Shown: piece by piece, positions 10,492 to 18,650 of the stretch
Layout: every line of letters starts with the position of its first letter
How positions within the stretch are numbered: position 1 is the stretch's first letter
Source of the DNA: Chitinophagaceae bacterium
GTDB taxonomy: Bacteria > Bacteroidota > Bacteroidia > Chitinophagales > Chitinophagaceae
DNA: 51,452 bases
Direction: 5' to 3'
Assembly (NCBI GenBank): GCA_947375185.1
Contig: CANCEU010000016.1
Location: forward strand, 1-51,452
Made by a program: the position numbers and the translations under genes
Notes under the pieces: model-generated
The model's input: only the letters and a program-made list of their open reading frames with translations
Told to the model about the DNA's origin: nothing
The model's database searches: none

Positions 10492-10535
10492 TAATACGAC
10501 AAGAGGCCCGCAATTGCGGGCCTCTTGTCGTATTA
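10492..10535. terminator. 44-bp perfect palindrome, probable bidirectional terminator
   Basis: Arms taatacgacaagaggcccgc (10492-10511) and its exact complement (10516-10535) enclose aatt, making a perfect 44-bp palindrome in the 95-bp gap between the convergent cysteine desulfurase and GT117 genes. The position suits a shared terminator. The expected T-tract is weak: only five T residues at about 10541-10546 on the plus strand. Confidence 0.7.
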
Positions 10536-10549
10536 GGAAAATTTTTCTA

Positions 10550-13500
10550 CTACTTATTTGCAGTTTTCAACTTAGCAAACTCTTCACCCATCTTTTCAAT
10601 TGTATTTAATAACTGATAAGAGCTTAAACTTTCTTGAACAAATGACATTTGTTTATTTGAAAGCGCATTGGGTTTACCTTGATAAGCCAATTCGCAATTT
10701 TGCAAAAACTGATCTTCAGACATATTATCTCCTAATGACCTATAGTATGTAATTTGTTGCTTCAAATCTTTTGTTAATAATCCTGCAATTTTCTTTGCCA
10801 ATGCATCTTCATCGGCTGCATAGCAAGCTTGCAAGAAAACGTATGAAAAATAATCATGCTGATTTCCTCTGTTAGAAGTCATAGCATAAGGGAAGCTTTT
10901 TTCATTCATTTCGCCATCCACCTTTCTCAAAATATCTCTTGCTTTATCTTTCTTGCCTTCCATTGATAATGCTGTAGCTACTTGAGCAACACTGTAACGA
11001 ATTGAATTTAAATGACGTCTATTTTCCTCGTCATAATAAACAGTTGGATTCTTAGCATTGCCAAATGCAAACTTAGTCATGATATTTTTATAAGCGGCAT
11101 CTGTATCTACTGTTGCGCCGTCACCCAATACTGGTACCAATTGATATGACATGCCCGTTTGACGAACATATTTATCAAGCCCTAACTCTTTTAATTCCTG
11201 AAGTGAAGTGAAGCATACAGGGCGCTTAAATTGAGAAGTTGCAATGATGGCATACATCGCCATTTCATTTTTAACCATGTATTGACGATTAGGATTAAAA
11301 TCAATTAATAATTCATCTACAATATTGTCTGTTGGCTTAGCAATACCTGCAGCGATTGCATTTGCTTTATTAACAGGCACTTTAAATTTGTGCGTAGGAA
11401 AAATATTAACTGGCCCCTCTGGAGTTGATGCTTGGTATTTCCCTGAAGGATCTGCAACAACATAACGTAATACTGAATCTAAATTATGGTAAGATTTTTC
11501 ACCAAATTCTGGTAAGGCATTGTAATAAGCAACATTTAATTTGTTACCAGCTACCTGCTCTTCACTAAATATAACATCAAATTTATCACTTTGATTTACT
11601 TTATATCTTAGCTCTTTCATATACCAATCTGAACCTAATAAGCTATTTACAACTACTCTAACATCAGGGCGAATACCTTCCACTTCCTGCGCATACCATA
11701 ATGGATAGGTATCATTGTCTCCAAAAGAAAATAAAATAGCATTAGGAGGACAGCTTTCCAAATAATCTCTAGCTAAGTCACGAGGCAATGTTTTTTGGCT
11801 TCTATCGTGATCATCCCATTCTTGTTGTGCCATTAAAGTAGGCACCGCTAATAAACAAATCAGCGTGGCTAAAATAGCAGCTACACGTTGATTCATCACT
11901 TTGGTAAACCATTCAACAATTTGTAAAACACCCAACCCTATCCAAATTGCAAAAGCATAAAACGAACCAACATATGCATAGTCACGCTCACGTGGTTGTA
12001 AGCTTACTTGATTCAAATACAATACAATGGCAATACCAGTAAAGAAGAATAATAATCCAGTGACCACAAAATCCTTTTTGGCTTTTTGTGCTTGGTAAAT
12101 AAAACCAATGATGCCTAAAATAAACGGCAACATAAATAATGTGTTATGGGCCTTATTTTGATTTTTAATAGAATCTGGCAATTTAGATTGATCACCAAAT
12201 AATGCATTGTCTACAAATGAAATTCCAGTTATGAAATTTCCGTCACGCACATTTCCAAATCCTTGTAAATCATTTTGTTTGCCTGCAAAATTCCACAAGA
12301 AATAACGCAAGTACATAAATCCAAATTGATAATTGGTAAAGTACTTAATATTATTTAGTAAGGTTGGAGGCTCCCCGTCAACCACGCCACCAAATGCTTT
12401 ATAGCTATCTAATTGACCTCTATCATTTTCACCATCCCACATTCTAGGGAACAAATGCGCCGATGGAGCTGAAGACCAATCACGCTTGTAATTTTTCCCA
12501 GCTAAATCATACCCTAACGGTCCTTTAACATATTGATCACTTCCTTCAATATTATCAACTTTATCAACAAAGTCAGGTCCGTATAAAATAGGCCAATCGC
12601 CATATTGCTCTCTTCCTAAATAACCAACCAATGTAACTGGATTGTCCACATTATACATATCTACTGAAGGATCTGCATTAGAACGAACCATAGTTGTTAA
12701 ATAGCTAGTATACCCTAACAAGAAAAATACGATTGACCAAATTCCTAATTTCAAGAAATAAAACCCTTTCTTGTTCGCAAAGTATACTCCAAAAGAAAGA
12801 ATTGCCGCAACTAAAACAAAAAAGAATATAAATCCACTAAAAAATGGCAACCCAAAACTATTTACAAATGCAACATCAAATGCACCAGCCCATTTAATGG
12901 TGTACTGAATTAAGAATACTTGAATAAAACCAGTGATTATTACGCCAATGAAAAAAGCTAATAACCCGCCTTTCAAACTTGCTTTATAATTACGGAAATA
13001 ATAAACCATTACAATTGCAGGAATTGTCAAAAGGTTTAGCAAGTGAACACCAATGGAAATACCCATCATGTAAAAAATAAATATAATCCACTTGTCCGAG
13101 CCTGGTTGATCTGCTTTATGTTCCCATTTTAATATCGCCCAAAATACCAACGCGGTAAAGAATGAACTTAATGCATATACTTCACCTTCCACAGCACTAT
13201 ACCAAAATGAATCTGTAAATGTATAAGCCAATGCCCCTACAATACCGGCACCCATTATAGAAATTACTTGTGCATTGCTCAATGTTTCAGTTCCTTTTTG
13301 AACCATTCTTTTTGCAAAATGCGTAATACTCCAAAATAAAAATAGAATGGTAAATCCACTTGCCAAAGCACTCATGATATTCACTGCCTTAGCTGCGGTA
13401 AGGGGATTATCCCCAAATAGAATTATGAATAAACGACCTAAAAGCACAAACATTGGTGCTCCTGGCGGATGCGGAATTTGTAATTTATAGGCACTGCTAA

Positions 13501-13615
13501 TAAATTCACCGCAATCCCAGAAACTCCCGGTAGCCTCGGTGGTCATTACATAAACAGTACATGCAATTAGGGCTACGATCCACCCTGTCCAATTATTCAC
13601 TTTTTTAAAGTCCAT
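10550..13615 (-). CDS. DUF2723 / GT117 family membrane protein (O-mannosyltransferase-like)
   Basis: 1021-aa protein with an N-terminal polytopic membrane half (about a dozen hydrophobic segments to roughly residue 600) and a large soluble C-terminal half. The opening (NWTGWIVALIACTVYVMTTEATGSFWDCGEFISSAYKLQIPHPPGAPMF, given here in part as WDCGEFISSAYKLQIPHPPG) is the hallmark of DUF2723, the GT-C-like group classified as GT117 and widespread in Bacteroidota. By analogy it transfers a sugar from a lipid carrier to proteins outside the cytoplasm; this has not been shown for this gene. The C-terminal half carries FSFGDNDTYPLWYAQEVEGIRPDV, also typical. It has its own promoter box at 13636-13643 and is a single-gene unit. 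Confidence 0.9.
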   Translation of the reverse strand: MDFKKVNNWTGWIVALIACTVYVMTTEATGSFWDCGEFISSAYKLQIPHPPGAPMFVLLGRLFIILFGDNPLTAAKAVNIMSALASGFTILFLFWSITHFAKRMVQKGTETLSNAQVISIMGAGIVGALAYTFTDSFWYSAVEGEVYALSSFFTALVFWAILKWEHKADQPGSDKWIIFIFYMMGISIGVHLLNLLTIPAIVMVYYFRNYKASLKGGLLAFFIGVIITGFIQVFLIQYTIKWAGAFDVAFVNSFGLPFFSGFIFFFVLVAAILSFGVYFANKKGFYFLKLGIWSIVFFLLGYTSYLTTMVRSNADPSVDMYNVDNPVTLVGYLGREQYGDWPILYGPDFVDKVDNIEGSDQYVKGPLGYDLAGKNYKRDWSSAPSAHLFPRMWDGENDRGQLDSYKAFGGVVDGEPPTLLNNIKYFTNYQFGFMYLRYFLWNFAGKQNDLQGFGNVRDGNFITGISFVDNALFGDQSKLPDSIKNQNKAHNTLFMLPFILGIIGFIYQAQKAKKDFVVTGLLFFFTGIAIVLYLNQVSLQPRERDYAYVGSFYAFAIWIGLGVLQIVEWFTKVMNQRVAAILATLICLLAVPTLMAQQEWDDHDRSQKTLPRDLARDYLESCPPNAILFSFGDNDTYPLWYAQEVEGIRPDVRVVVNSLLGSDWYMKELRYKVNQSDKFDVIFSEEQVAGNKLNVAYYNALPEFGEKSYHNLDSVLRYVVADPSGKYQASTPEGPVNIFPTHKFKVPVNKANAIAAGIAKPTDNIVDELLIDFNPNRQYMVKNEMAMYAIIATSQFKRPVCFTSLQELKELGLDKYVRQTGMSYQLVPVLGDGATVDTDAAYKNIMTKFAFGNAKNPTVYYDEENRRHLNSIRYSVAQVATALSMEGKKDKARDILRKVDGEMNEKSFPYAMTSNRGNQHDYFSYVFLQACYAADEDALAKKIAGLLTKDLKQQITYYRSLGDNMSEDQFLQNCELAYQGKPNALSNKQMSFVQESLSSYQLLNTIEKMGEEFAKLKTANK

Positions 13616-13635
13616 ATTGACATTTTTAGTAGTTG

Positions 13636-13643
13636 CAAACTTA
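13636..13643 (-). promoter_or_regulatory. putative -7 box for the GT117 gene
   Basis: On the minus strand TAAGTTTG matches TAnnTTTG and ends 20 nt before the ATG at 13615. Confidence 0.45.
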
Positions 13644-13720
13644 ACCTAATCTAGGCAAAATTGGAAATTAAGGCGTTAATTAAGAATATTTTAAGATTTC
13701 CGGGTTCCCTTAAGGTTTTT

Positions 13721-13728
13721 TATATTTG
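13721..13728 (+). promoter_or_regulatory. putative mtaB -7 box, leaderless transcript likely
   Basis: TATATTTG matches TAnnTTTG. Only 6 nt separate it from the mtaB ATG at 13735, so transcription would begin at or within a few bases of the start codon. Confidence 0.55.
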
Positions 13729-13734
13729 TGGCCC

Positions 13735-15027
13735 ATGAGCAATACCCGATCAGTAGCTTTTCACACACTAGGCTGTAAATTAAATTTTTCAGAGACCTCT
13801 ACCCTCTCTAGGCAACTAGAACAGGAAGGTTTTGAGAAGAAAGCTTTTACGGACAAAGCGGATGTGTATGTTATCAATACCTGCTCGGTTACGGAAAATG
13901 CCGACAAAGAATGCAGGCAATTGGTAAGGAGAATACAAAGACGTGCTCCCGAAAGCTTCGTGGTGATTACAGGATGTTACGCTCAGTTAAAGCCTAAAGA
14001 AATTGCAGATATTCCAGGTGTTGATTTAGTTTTAGGAGCTGCTGAAAAATTTAACCTTATTCAGCATCTATCAACTTTAACCAAGGGAGAAGAAGCAAAA
14101 ATTTGTAGCTGTGATATTGAAACTGTATCTGGATTCAATGCTTCATTTTCGGTAAATGATCGGACACGTACTTTCTTAAAAGTGCAAGATGGATGTGATT
14201 ATAGTTGCTCTTTTTGCACCATTCCAATGGCAAGAGGCAAAAGCAGAAGTGACAGTATTGAGAATGTGGTAAAACAAGCTAATGCATTAGCCGAAAATGG
14301 AGTACAAGAAATAGTATTGACCGGCATCAATTTGGGCGATTTTGGAAAAGGTGGTGATGGTGGGAAAAAGCACAATGAAAATTTCTTTGAACTCGTAAAA
14401 GCCTTAGAGGAACAAACGAAAATTCCACGTTATCGTATATCTTCCATTGAGCCAAATTTATTAACAAATGAAATAATAGAATGGGTGGCAAAAAGTAAAA
14501 GCTTTATGCCTCATTTTCATATACCATTACAAAGTGGCTCTGATACTGTACTTAAGTTAATGCAAAGACGATACAATAGTGAATTATATGCTGAACGCAT
14601 TAAAAGCATTAAAAGTATTATGCCACATGCTTGTATTGGAGTAGATGTAATAGTAGGATCTCCTGGTGAAACTGATGCCTATTTTAAAGAAAGTTTTGAT
14701 TTTATTCATGCATTAGACATTTCCTATTTGCATGTATTTACATATTCCGAAAGAGCAATGACAAAGGCTTTGGATATTAAGCCAGTTGTGCCCATGTCGG
14801 TTCGTAATGAAAGAAATAAAATATTGCGTAACTTATCTTATCAAAAACAGCAATATTTTAATGCACAACATGTTGGTGAAACAAGACCCGTGTTATTTGA
14901 ATCCATCAAACAAAAAGACCCAAGTGATATTGCAATGCTTGAAGGGTATACTGACAATTACATAAGAATTACAACTCCATTTAGAGAGGAATGGAGCAAT
15001 GCAATTGTAGACTGGAAAATTAACTAG
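13735..15027 (+). CDS. mtaB: tRNA t6A37 methylthiotransferase MtaB
   Basis: 430-aa radical-SAM enzyme that converts t6A37 to ms2t6A37 in ANN-decoding tRNAs. Domains in order: N-terminal UPF0004 domain with three cluster-binding cysteines (GCKLNF, NTCSVTENADKEC, GCYAQL), the radical-SAM core with CxxxCxxC at Cys154, Cys158 and Cys161 (CDYSCSFCTIP), and a short C-terminal TRAM-like region. The sequence SVAFHTLGCKLNFSET separates MtaB from MiaB (which begins with TYGCQMN) and from RimO. The start is the ATG at 13735; an in-frame TTG at 13726 lies inside the -7 promoter box and cannot be the start if that box is used. Converges on the UpxY-like gene with only 20 bp between stops. Confidence 0.93.
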   Translation: MSNTRSVAFHTLGCKLNFSETSTLSRQLEQEGFEKKAFTDKADVYVINTCSVTENADKECRQLVRRIQRRAPESFVVITGCYAQLKPKEIADIPGVDLVLGAAEKFNLIQHLSTLTKGEEAKICSCDIETVSGFNASFSVNDRTRTFLKVQDGCDYSCSFCTIPMARGKSRSDSIENVVKQANALAENGVQEIVLTGINLGDFGKGGDGGKKHNENFFELVKALEEQTKIPRYRISSIEPNLLTNEIIEWVAKSKSFMPHFHIPLQSGSDTVLKLMQRRYNSELYAERIKSIKSIMPHACIGVDVIVGSPGETDAYFKESFDFIHALDISYLHVFTYSERAMTKALDIKPVVPMSVRNERNKILRNLSYQKQQYFNAQHVGETRPVLFESIKQKDPSDIAMLEGYTDNYIRITTPFREEWSNAIVDWKIN

Positions 15028-15047
15028 TCACGACTTTATTTTGAATT

Positions 15048-15575
15048 TTAAATGGGCGATATGTCATTGACCTTGAACTCGACAATCATCATCATTTTAA
15101 GGCTTTCAATTCTAACAAAAACTGTGTTTTTATTTGCCTTAACAACTTCACCCCTACGACCCATAAACAATCCCTGATTGATGGATACTTTTGTTTGTGG
15201 CGACAGGTTGGACATATCAATTATTTCGATTAAAGTATCCTTAGTTGACAATCCAAGATACTTTCTTATCTCTTCGATTTCGTTGTCTCTAATAATGGCG
15301 GGCTTTTTTTCAAAATACAAGAAATTGACAACCCCATTGGTTGAAAGTATTTTTGTATAATCTTCCTTAGAAGCTTTTACAAAAACATAGGATCTAAAAA
15401 GTGGCGTATAAATTATTTTCTTTCTGTCCTTCCACCTTCTCTCTTCCATTTTTACAGGGCACCAACTTTCATGCCCACGTTGAACAAGTAATTCATCGAC
15501 CTTTTTTTCCCATTTCGATTTTGTATATATTACATGCCACTTTTTCTCTTCGGACTGCTTGTTTGTCACCTGCAT
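15048..15575 (-). CDS. UpxY/RfaH-like NusG-family transcription antiterminator
   Basis: 175-aa NusG paralog. The N-terminal NGN domain (KKWHVIYTKSKWEKKVDELLVQRGHESWCPV, with the PLFRSYVFVKA segment near residues 58-70) binds RNA polymerase, and the C-terminal part (INQGLFMGRRGEVVKANKNTVFVRIESL) is a KOW domain. Bacteroidota paralogs of this type (UpxY) normally head capsule or exopolysaccharide operons and let polymerase read through early terminators. Here the gene lies 24 bp downstream of a tail-specific protease gene and no polysaccharide cluster follows, so its target is unclear. It is too divergent and too short at the ends to be the housekeeping NusG, which usually sits beside secE and rplK. 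Confidence 0.85.
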   Translation of the reverse strand: MQVTNKQSEEKKWHVIYTKSKWEKKVDELLVQRGHESWCPVKMEERRWKDRKKIIYTPLFRSYVFVKASKEDYTKILSTNGVVNFLYFEKKPAIIRDNEIEEIRKYLGLSTKDTLIEIIDMSNLSPQTKVSINQGLFMGRRGEVVKANKNTVFVRIESLKMMMIVEFKVNDISPI

Positions 15576-15599
15576 CTTATTTTGCTTTATTCCCCCTCT

Positions 15600-17780
15600 T
15601 TATTTTTTAGCAGAGGCAGATGTTGATTTAAAACTACTCAACAATTTTGTAGACTCATTAATTTGATTGTCTTTAGCCAACAATTTTAACCATGCTTGAT
15701 ATCTATCTTGCTTGGATTTATCTGGATTGTTGTAAAATTTATCATGATCTACTTTTAAAGGAGCAACTTGCATTGGATCTTTTAATTTCAAAATATTTTC
15801 ATTTTGCTGAATCACCGCCTGCACTTGTTTTTTATATTGAATATACTTATCCAATTTTAAATAAACAGCATGTTCCATTTGTGCAGAAACCCATTTTAAA
15901 TTTTTCTTAAACTTTATCGTATTAGTATCCGCTTCAATTTTTTGTTTAGCAATTGATGCTATTTTATCAATACCGTACAATCCTTCATACGGTTGGAATT
16001 TAGCTTTTTGAATAACATCCCAACTTAAAGCTGATGGATTGTCTTTTTCTCGATATTTCAGGAATTCATATTCATCAGGCAATACAACATCGGACTCTAC
16101 CCCTTTTCTTTGGGTTGAACTTCCTGTCACTCTATAAAACTTTTGGAAGGTCAACTTTACTGCGCCGTATTCAGTTTGAATACCCAAAGAATCCAAAGGT
16201 TTTCCAAATGCAACATTTCTTTGAACCGTACCCTTTCCATAAGTGGAAGTGCTTCCTACAATAAGTCCTCTTTTATAATCTTGTATTGCACCCGCAAAAA
16301 TTTCACTTGCCGAAGCACTAAATTCATTTACCATCACCACCAAAGGGCCATCATATAAAGTTCCAGGCGTTTCATCAGCTAATATCTGAGAACGGCCCTC
16401 CTTATCTCTAATTTGCACAACTGGTCCTTTGTCAATAAATAAACCAACCATTTGCACTACTTCATATAAAGAGCCTCCGCCATTATACCTAACATCTATA
16501 ATAATTCCATTTACATTTTCAGCTTTCAACTTCTTAACCTCATTGGCAACATCTCTTGAACATCTTGCTCCTTCCTCTCTATCAAAATCAGCATAAAAAT
16601 CAGGAAGTAATATGTACCCAATTTTTTCATTGCCTTTAGAAATTACAGCACTGCGCGCATAGCCCTCATCTAAAACAATTTTCTCTCTTTTTAATACAAC
16701 TATCTTAATGCCACCATCTGGCTTTTTAACAGTCAATCTTACTTCGGTTCCTAAATCACCACGAATCAATTTAACTGCATCCGTAACTTCGTAGCCTGCA
16801 ATGTCAACAGGTTCTTCGGGACCTTGTGCAATTTTAATAATAACATCATTTACAACTAATTGACCCGATTTCCAAGCCGGTCCACCTGGTGTAATGGCTG
16901 CAATTTTTACACCATTATCATCTGCACCTAATTGTGCGCCAATACCATAAATAACTCCACTCATTTGTTCCGTAAAAGAACGCTTTTCAACTGGAGCAAA
17001 GTAATCAGTATGCGGATCCATTAAGCCAGTAATTGCATTTAAAAATAAATCGAACTTCTTTTCTTCATTAAAAGTTTTATCCTGTTGCTCAAATCGTTTG
17101 CGATATGATTTTGCAATTAAATTACGCGATTCTGTTTCAAGCAAAGAATCAGACTTATAAACGAATTTATCTTCGGTCTTTGATTTAGCGGAATCCAATT
17201 TATTATCATTCAACTTACCATGTGTATCTCTTTCTTCTTTTAAAGTAGCATAACGCTCTAAGGTTTTATATTTAATAATTTTATACCAGCGATCAAACCT
17301 TTCTTTCTGATTAGCAGGATAGCTAACACTATCTGTTTCTAATTTTATAGAGTCATCAATATTAAAATCAAACGCATATTTCACAACAGAATCAACAATC
17401 AATTTAGATTCCTTGTATCGAAGTTCAAATATTTTATTCGCAGCTGGCTCAAACTCAATTTTTGCACCATGAATTTCATCATCAATTGATTTTCGGTAAA
17501 CAGATAAATCAACTATATCAGACTTTAAGAAAATATTTTTTTCCGGATCCAATGCTTTTAAATAAGCATCAAAAACTTCAGATGAAAATTGATCATCTAT
17601 TTTACGTGGATTATAGTGTTCACTCTCTAATAAATGTCCAACGGTAGAAAGTAGTTTTCTGTGCCTTAATTCTGGTGACTCGTTTGAACCAGTTTTGAAT
17701 GTATTAAAAGCAAAAAACAATCCTCCTATTAATACTAAAGTGGTAAAAAATTTCCACTTGTTTTTTTGTACATATGTCAT
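15600..17780 (-). CDS. S41 carboxy-terminal processing (tail-specific) protease
   Basis: Periplasmic serine protease of the Prc/Tsp group, about 726 aa from the chosen start. Order: N-terminal membrane anchor or signal (KFFTTLVLIGGLFFAF), an N-terminal helical domain with charged linker, a PDZ domain (SGVIYGIGAQLGADDNGVK onward, including GGPAWKSGQL), then the S41 catalytic core with the serine in EFSASASEIFAGA and the lysine in STYGKGTVQ, and a C-terminal DUF3340-like helical domain. Such proteases remove or trim C-termini of envelope proteins. Candidate starts are 17780 (MTYVQKNKWK) and 17792 (MHAIMTYVQ); Met residues further upstream (17846) lie before the promoter box at 17802-17809 and are unlikely. 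The UpxY-like gene follows after 24 bp. Confidence 0.93.
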   Translation of the reverse strand: MTYVQKNKWKFFTTLVLIGGLFFAFNTFKTGSNESPELRHRKLLSTVGHLLESEHYNPRKIDDQFSSEVFDAYLKALDPEKNIFLKSDIVDLSVYRKSIDDEIHGAKIEFEPAANKIFELRYKESKLIVDSVVKYAFDFNIDDSIKLETDSVSYPANQKERFDRWYKIIKYKTLERYATLKEERDTHGKLNDNKLDSAKSKTEDKFVYKSDSLLETESRNLIAKSYRKRFEQQDKTFNEEKKFDLFLNAITGLMDPHTDYFAPVEKRSFTEQMSGVIYGIGAQLGADDNGVKIAAITPGGPAWKSGQLVVNDVIIKIAQGPEEPVDIAGYEVTDAVKLIRGDLGTEVRLTVKKPDGGIKIVVLKREKIVLDEGYARSAVISKGNEKIGYILLPDFYADFDREEGARCSRDVANEVKKLKAENVNGIIIDVRYNGGGSLYEVVQMVGLFIDKGPVVQIRDKEGRSQILADETPGTLYDGPLVVMVNEFSASASEIFAGAIQDYKRGLIVGSTSTYGKGTVQRNVAFGKPLDSLGIQTEYGAVKLTFQKFYRVTGSSTQRKGVESDVVLPDEYEFLKYREKDNPSALSWDVIQKAKFQPYEGLYGIDKIASIAKQKIEADTNTIKFKKNLKWVSAQMEHAVYLKLDKYIQYKKQVQAVIQQNENILKLKDPMQVAPLKVDHDKFYNNPDKSKQDRYQAWLKLLAKDNQINESTKLLSSFKSTSASAKK

Positions 17781-17801
17781 AATTGCGTGCATGAAGTATT
17801 T

Positions 17802-17809
17802 CAAAAATA
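17802..17809 (-). promoter_or_regulatory. putative -7 box for the S41 protease gene
   Basis: On the minus strand TATTTTTG matches TAnnTTTG, 9 nt before the ATG at 17792 and 21 nt before the ATG at 17780. This limits the start to one of these two. Confidence 0.5.
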
Positions 17810-17914
17810 GCGCAAATTGCCTATCCAAGCATACAAATAGCATCAAAGAGCCTCTTTTTTACCATAATTTTATAAAAAGATGCTAAACAACTTTTATTGA
17901 TTGAGGATTTAGTG

Positions 17915-17922
17915 TATTTTTG
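17915..17922 (+). promoter_or_regulatory. putative promoter -7 box for tRNA-His
   Basis: TATTTTTG matches TAnnTTTG and ends 11 nt before the tRNA 5' end. TTG trinucleotides occur upstream (17897 and 17901), though closer than the usual spacing. Confidence 0.5.
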
Positions 17923-17933
17923 CAGCCCTAAAT

Positions 17934-18008
17934 GGAGGGCGTAGCTCAGTAGGTTAGAGCGACAGTTTGTGGCACTGTAGGTCGTGGGTTCGAGACCCAT
18001 CGTTCTCC
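17934..18008 (+). tRNA. tRNA-His (anticodon GTG)
   Basis: The cloverleaf folds by eye. Acceptor stem is GAGGGCG with CGTTCTC, D stem GCTC/GAGC, anticodon stem ACAGT/ACTGT with loop TTGTGGC (anticodon GTG at 17969-17971), and T stem GTGGG/CCCAT with loop TTCGAGA. A G precedes the seven-base acceptor strand and faces C at position 73, the extra G-1:C73 pair that is the identity element of tRNA-His. CCA is not fully encoded (CC follows, then C and G). Confidence 0.97.
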
Positions 18009-18014
18009 CCCGAA

Positions 18015-18043
18015 AACCTATCCCAATTGGGGTAGGTTTTTTT
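18015..18043 (+). terminator. intrinsic terminator of tRNA-His
   Basis: A 10-bp stem (AACCTATCCC with GGGGTAGGTT, one G-U pair), loop AATT, and a seven-T run directly downstream of the tRNA. Confidence 0.9.
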
Positions 18044-18057
18044 GTAAATCTCATTGT

Positions 18058-18555
18058 ATGTATTTATTTGTTATTCCTTTTATGAGCGCCATTTTAGGAT
18101 GGTTTATTGCTTGGTTATTTATTAAAGCAATCTTCATGTCTTGGAATGGTGGTTTAAAAAATAAGATTGAATCTATACAAATAGAATCAATCCTGTCTCA
18201 ATCCACAACCAATGCTCAATTTAAAGCACTAATACCCCTAATTGATACTCAATTCGATCAGTTTTTTACACATAAATTAGGCGAAAAGATGCCTATGATT
18301 TCCATGTTCATAGGTGATAAAACAGTTACTCAATTAAAATCTATCTTTCTTGAAGAACTTGAACTTATTTTTCCTGCAATTTTGAACCAGTTTTTACATA
18401 ATACTAAACAAGATTTTACAAATAATATAGAAACAAAATGGCGGGCTATTTTAGAGCCTACTTTATTAAAGGCAACAAGAAAATTTAGGATAATCGCCTT
18501 TGCAATTGGCCTATTTTGGGGTATCATAACACTTATACTTGCTCATCTACTTTAA
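18058..18555 (+). CDS. DUF445 family membrane protein
   Basis: 165-aa protein with a hydrophobic N-terminus (MYLFVIPFMSAILGWFIAWLF) containing the GWF(I/T)xWLxIK-like pattern of the DUF445 family (here GWFIAWLFIKAIF). A helical, partly polar middle follows, then a C-terminal membrane segment (FRIIAFAIGLFWGIITLILAHLL). It is shorter than typical DUF445 proteins (about 200-400 aa). Function unknown. It starts 15 nt after the tRNA terminator T-run, so its promoter may overlap that terminator or it may depend on read-through. Confidence 0.7.
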   Translation: MYLFVIPFMSAILGWFIAWLFIKAIFMSWNGGLKNKIESIQIESILSQSTTNAQFKALIPLIDTQFDQFFTHKLGEKMPMISMFIGDKTVTQLKSIFLEELELIFPAILNQFLHNTKQDFTNNIETKWRAILEPTLLKATRKFRIIAFAIGLFWGIITLILAHLL

Positions 18556-18561
18556 TTGCCG

Positions 18562-18620
18562 TTTATATAAACCAATCGCCATCCTTAGATAATATAAAGG
18601 ATATTTGCAATTGGTATAAA
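18562..18620. repeat. nested inverted repeat between DUF445 and outer-membrane protein genes
   Basis: Outer arms ACCAAT (18571-18576) and ATTGGT (18610-18615), flanked by TTTATA and TAAA, enclose ATCCTT (18581-18586) and AAGGAT (18597-18602). No T-tract follows, so a leader structure for the downstream gene is as likely as a terminator. Confidence 0.4.
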
Positions 18621-18650
18621 CCTTAACAAACAAATCGTATCTAATCAATT

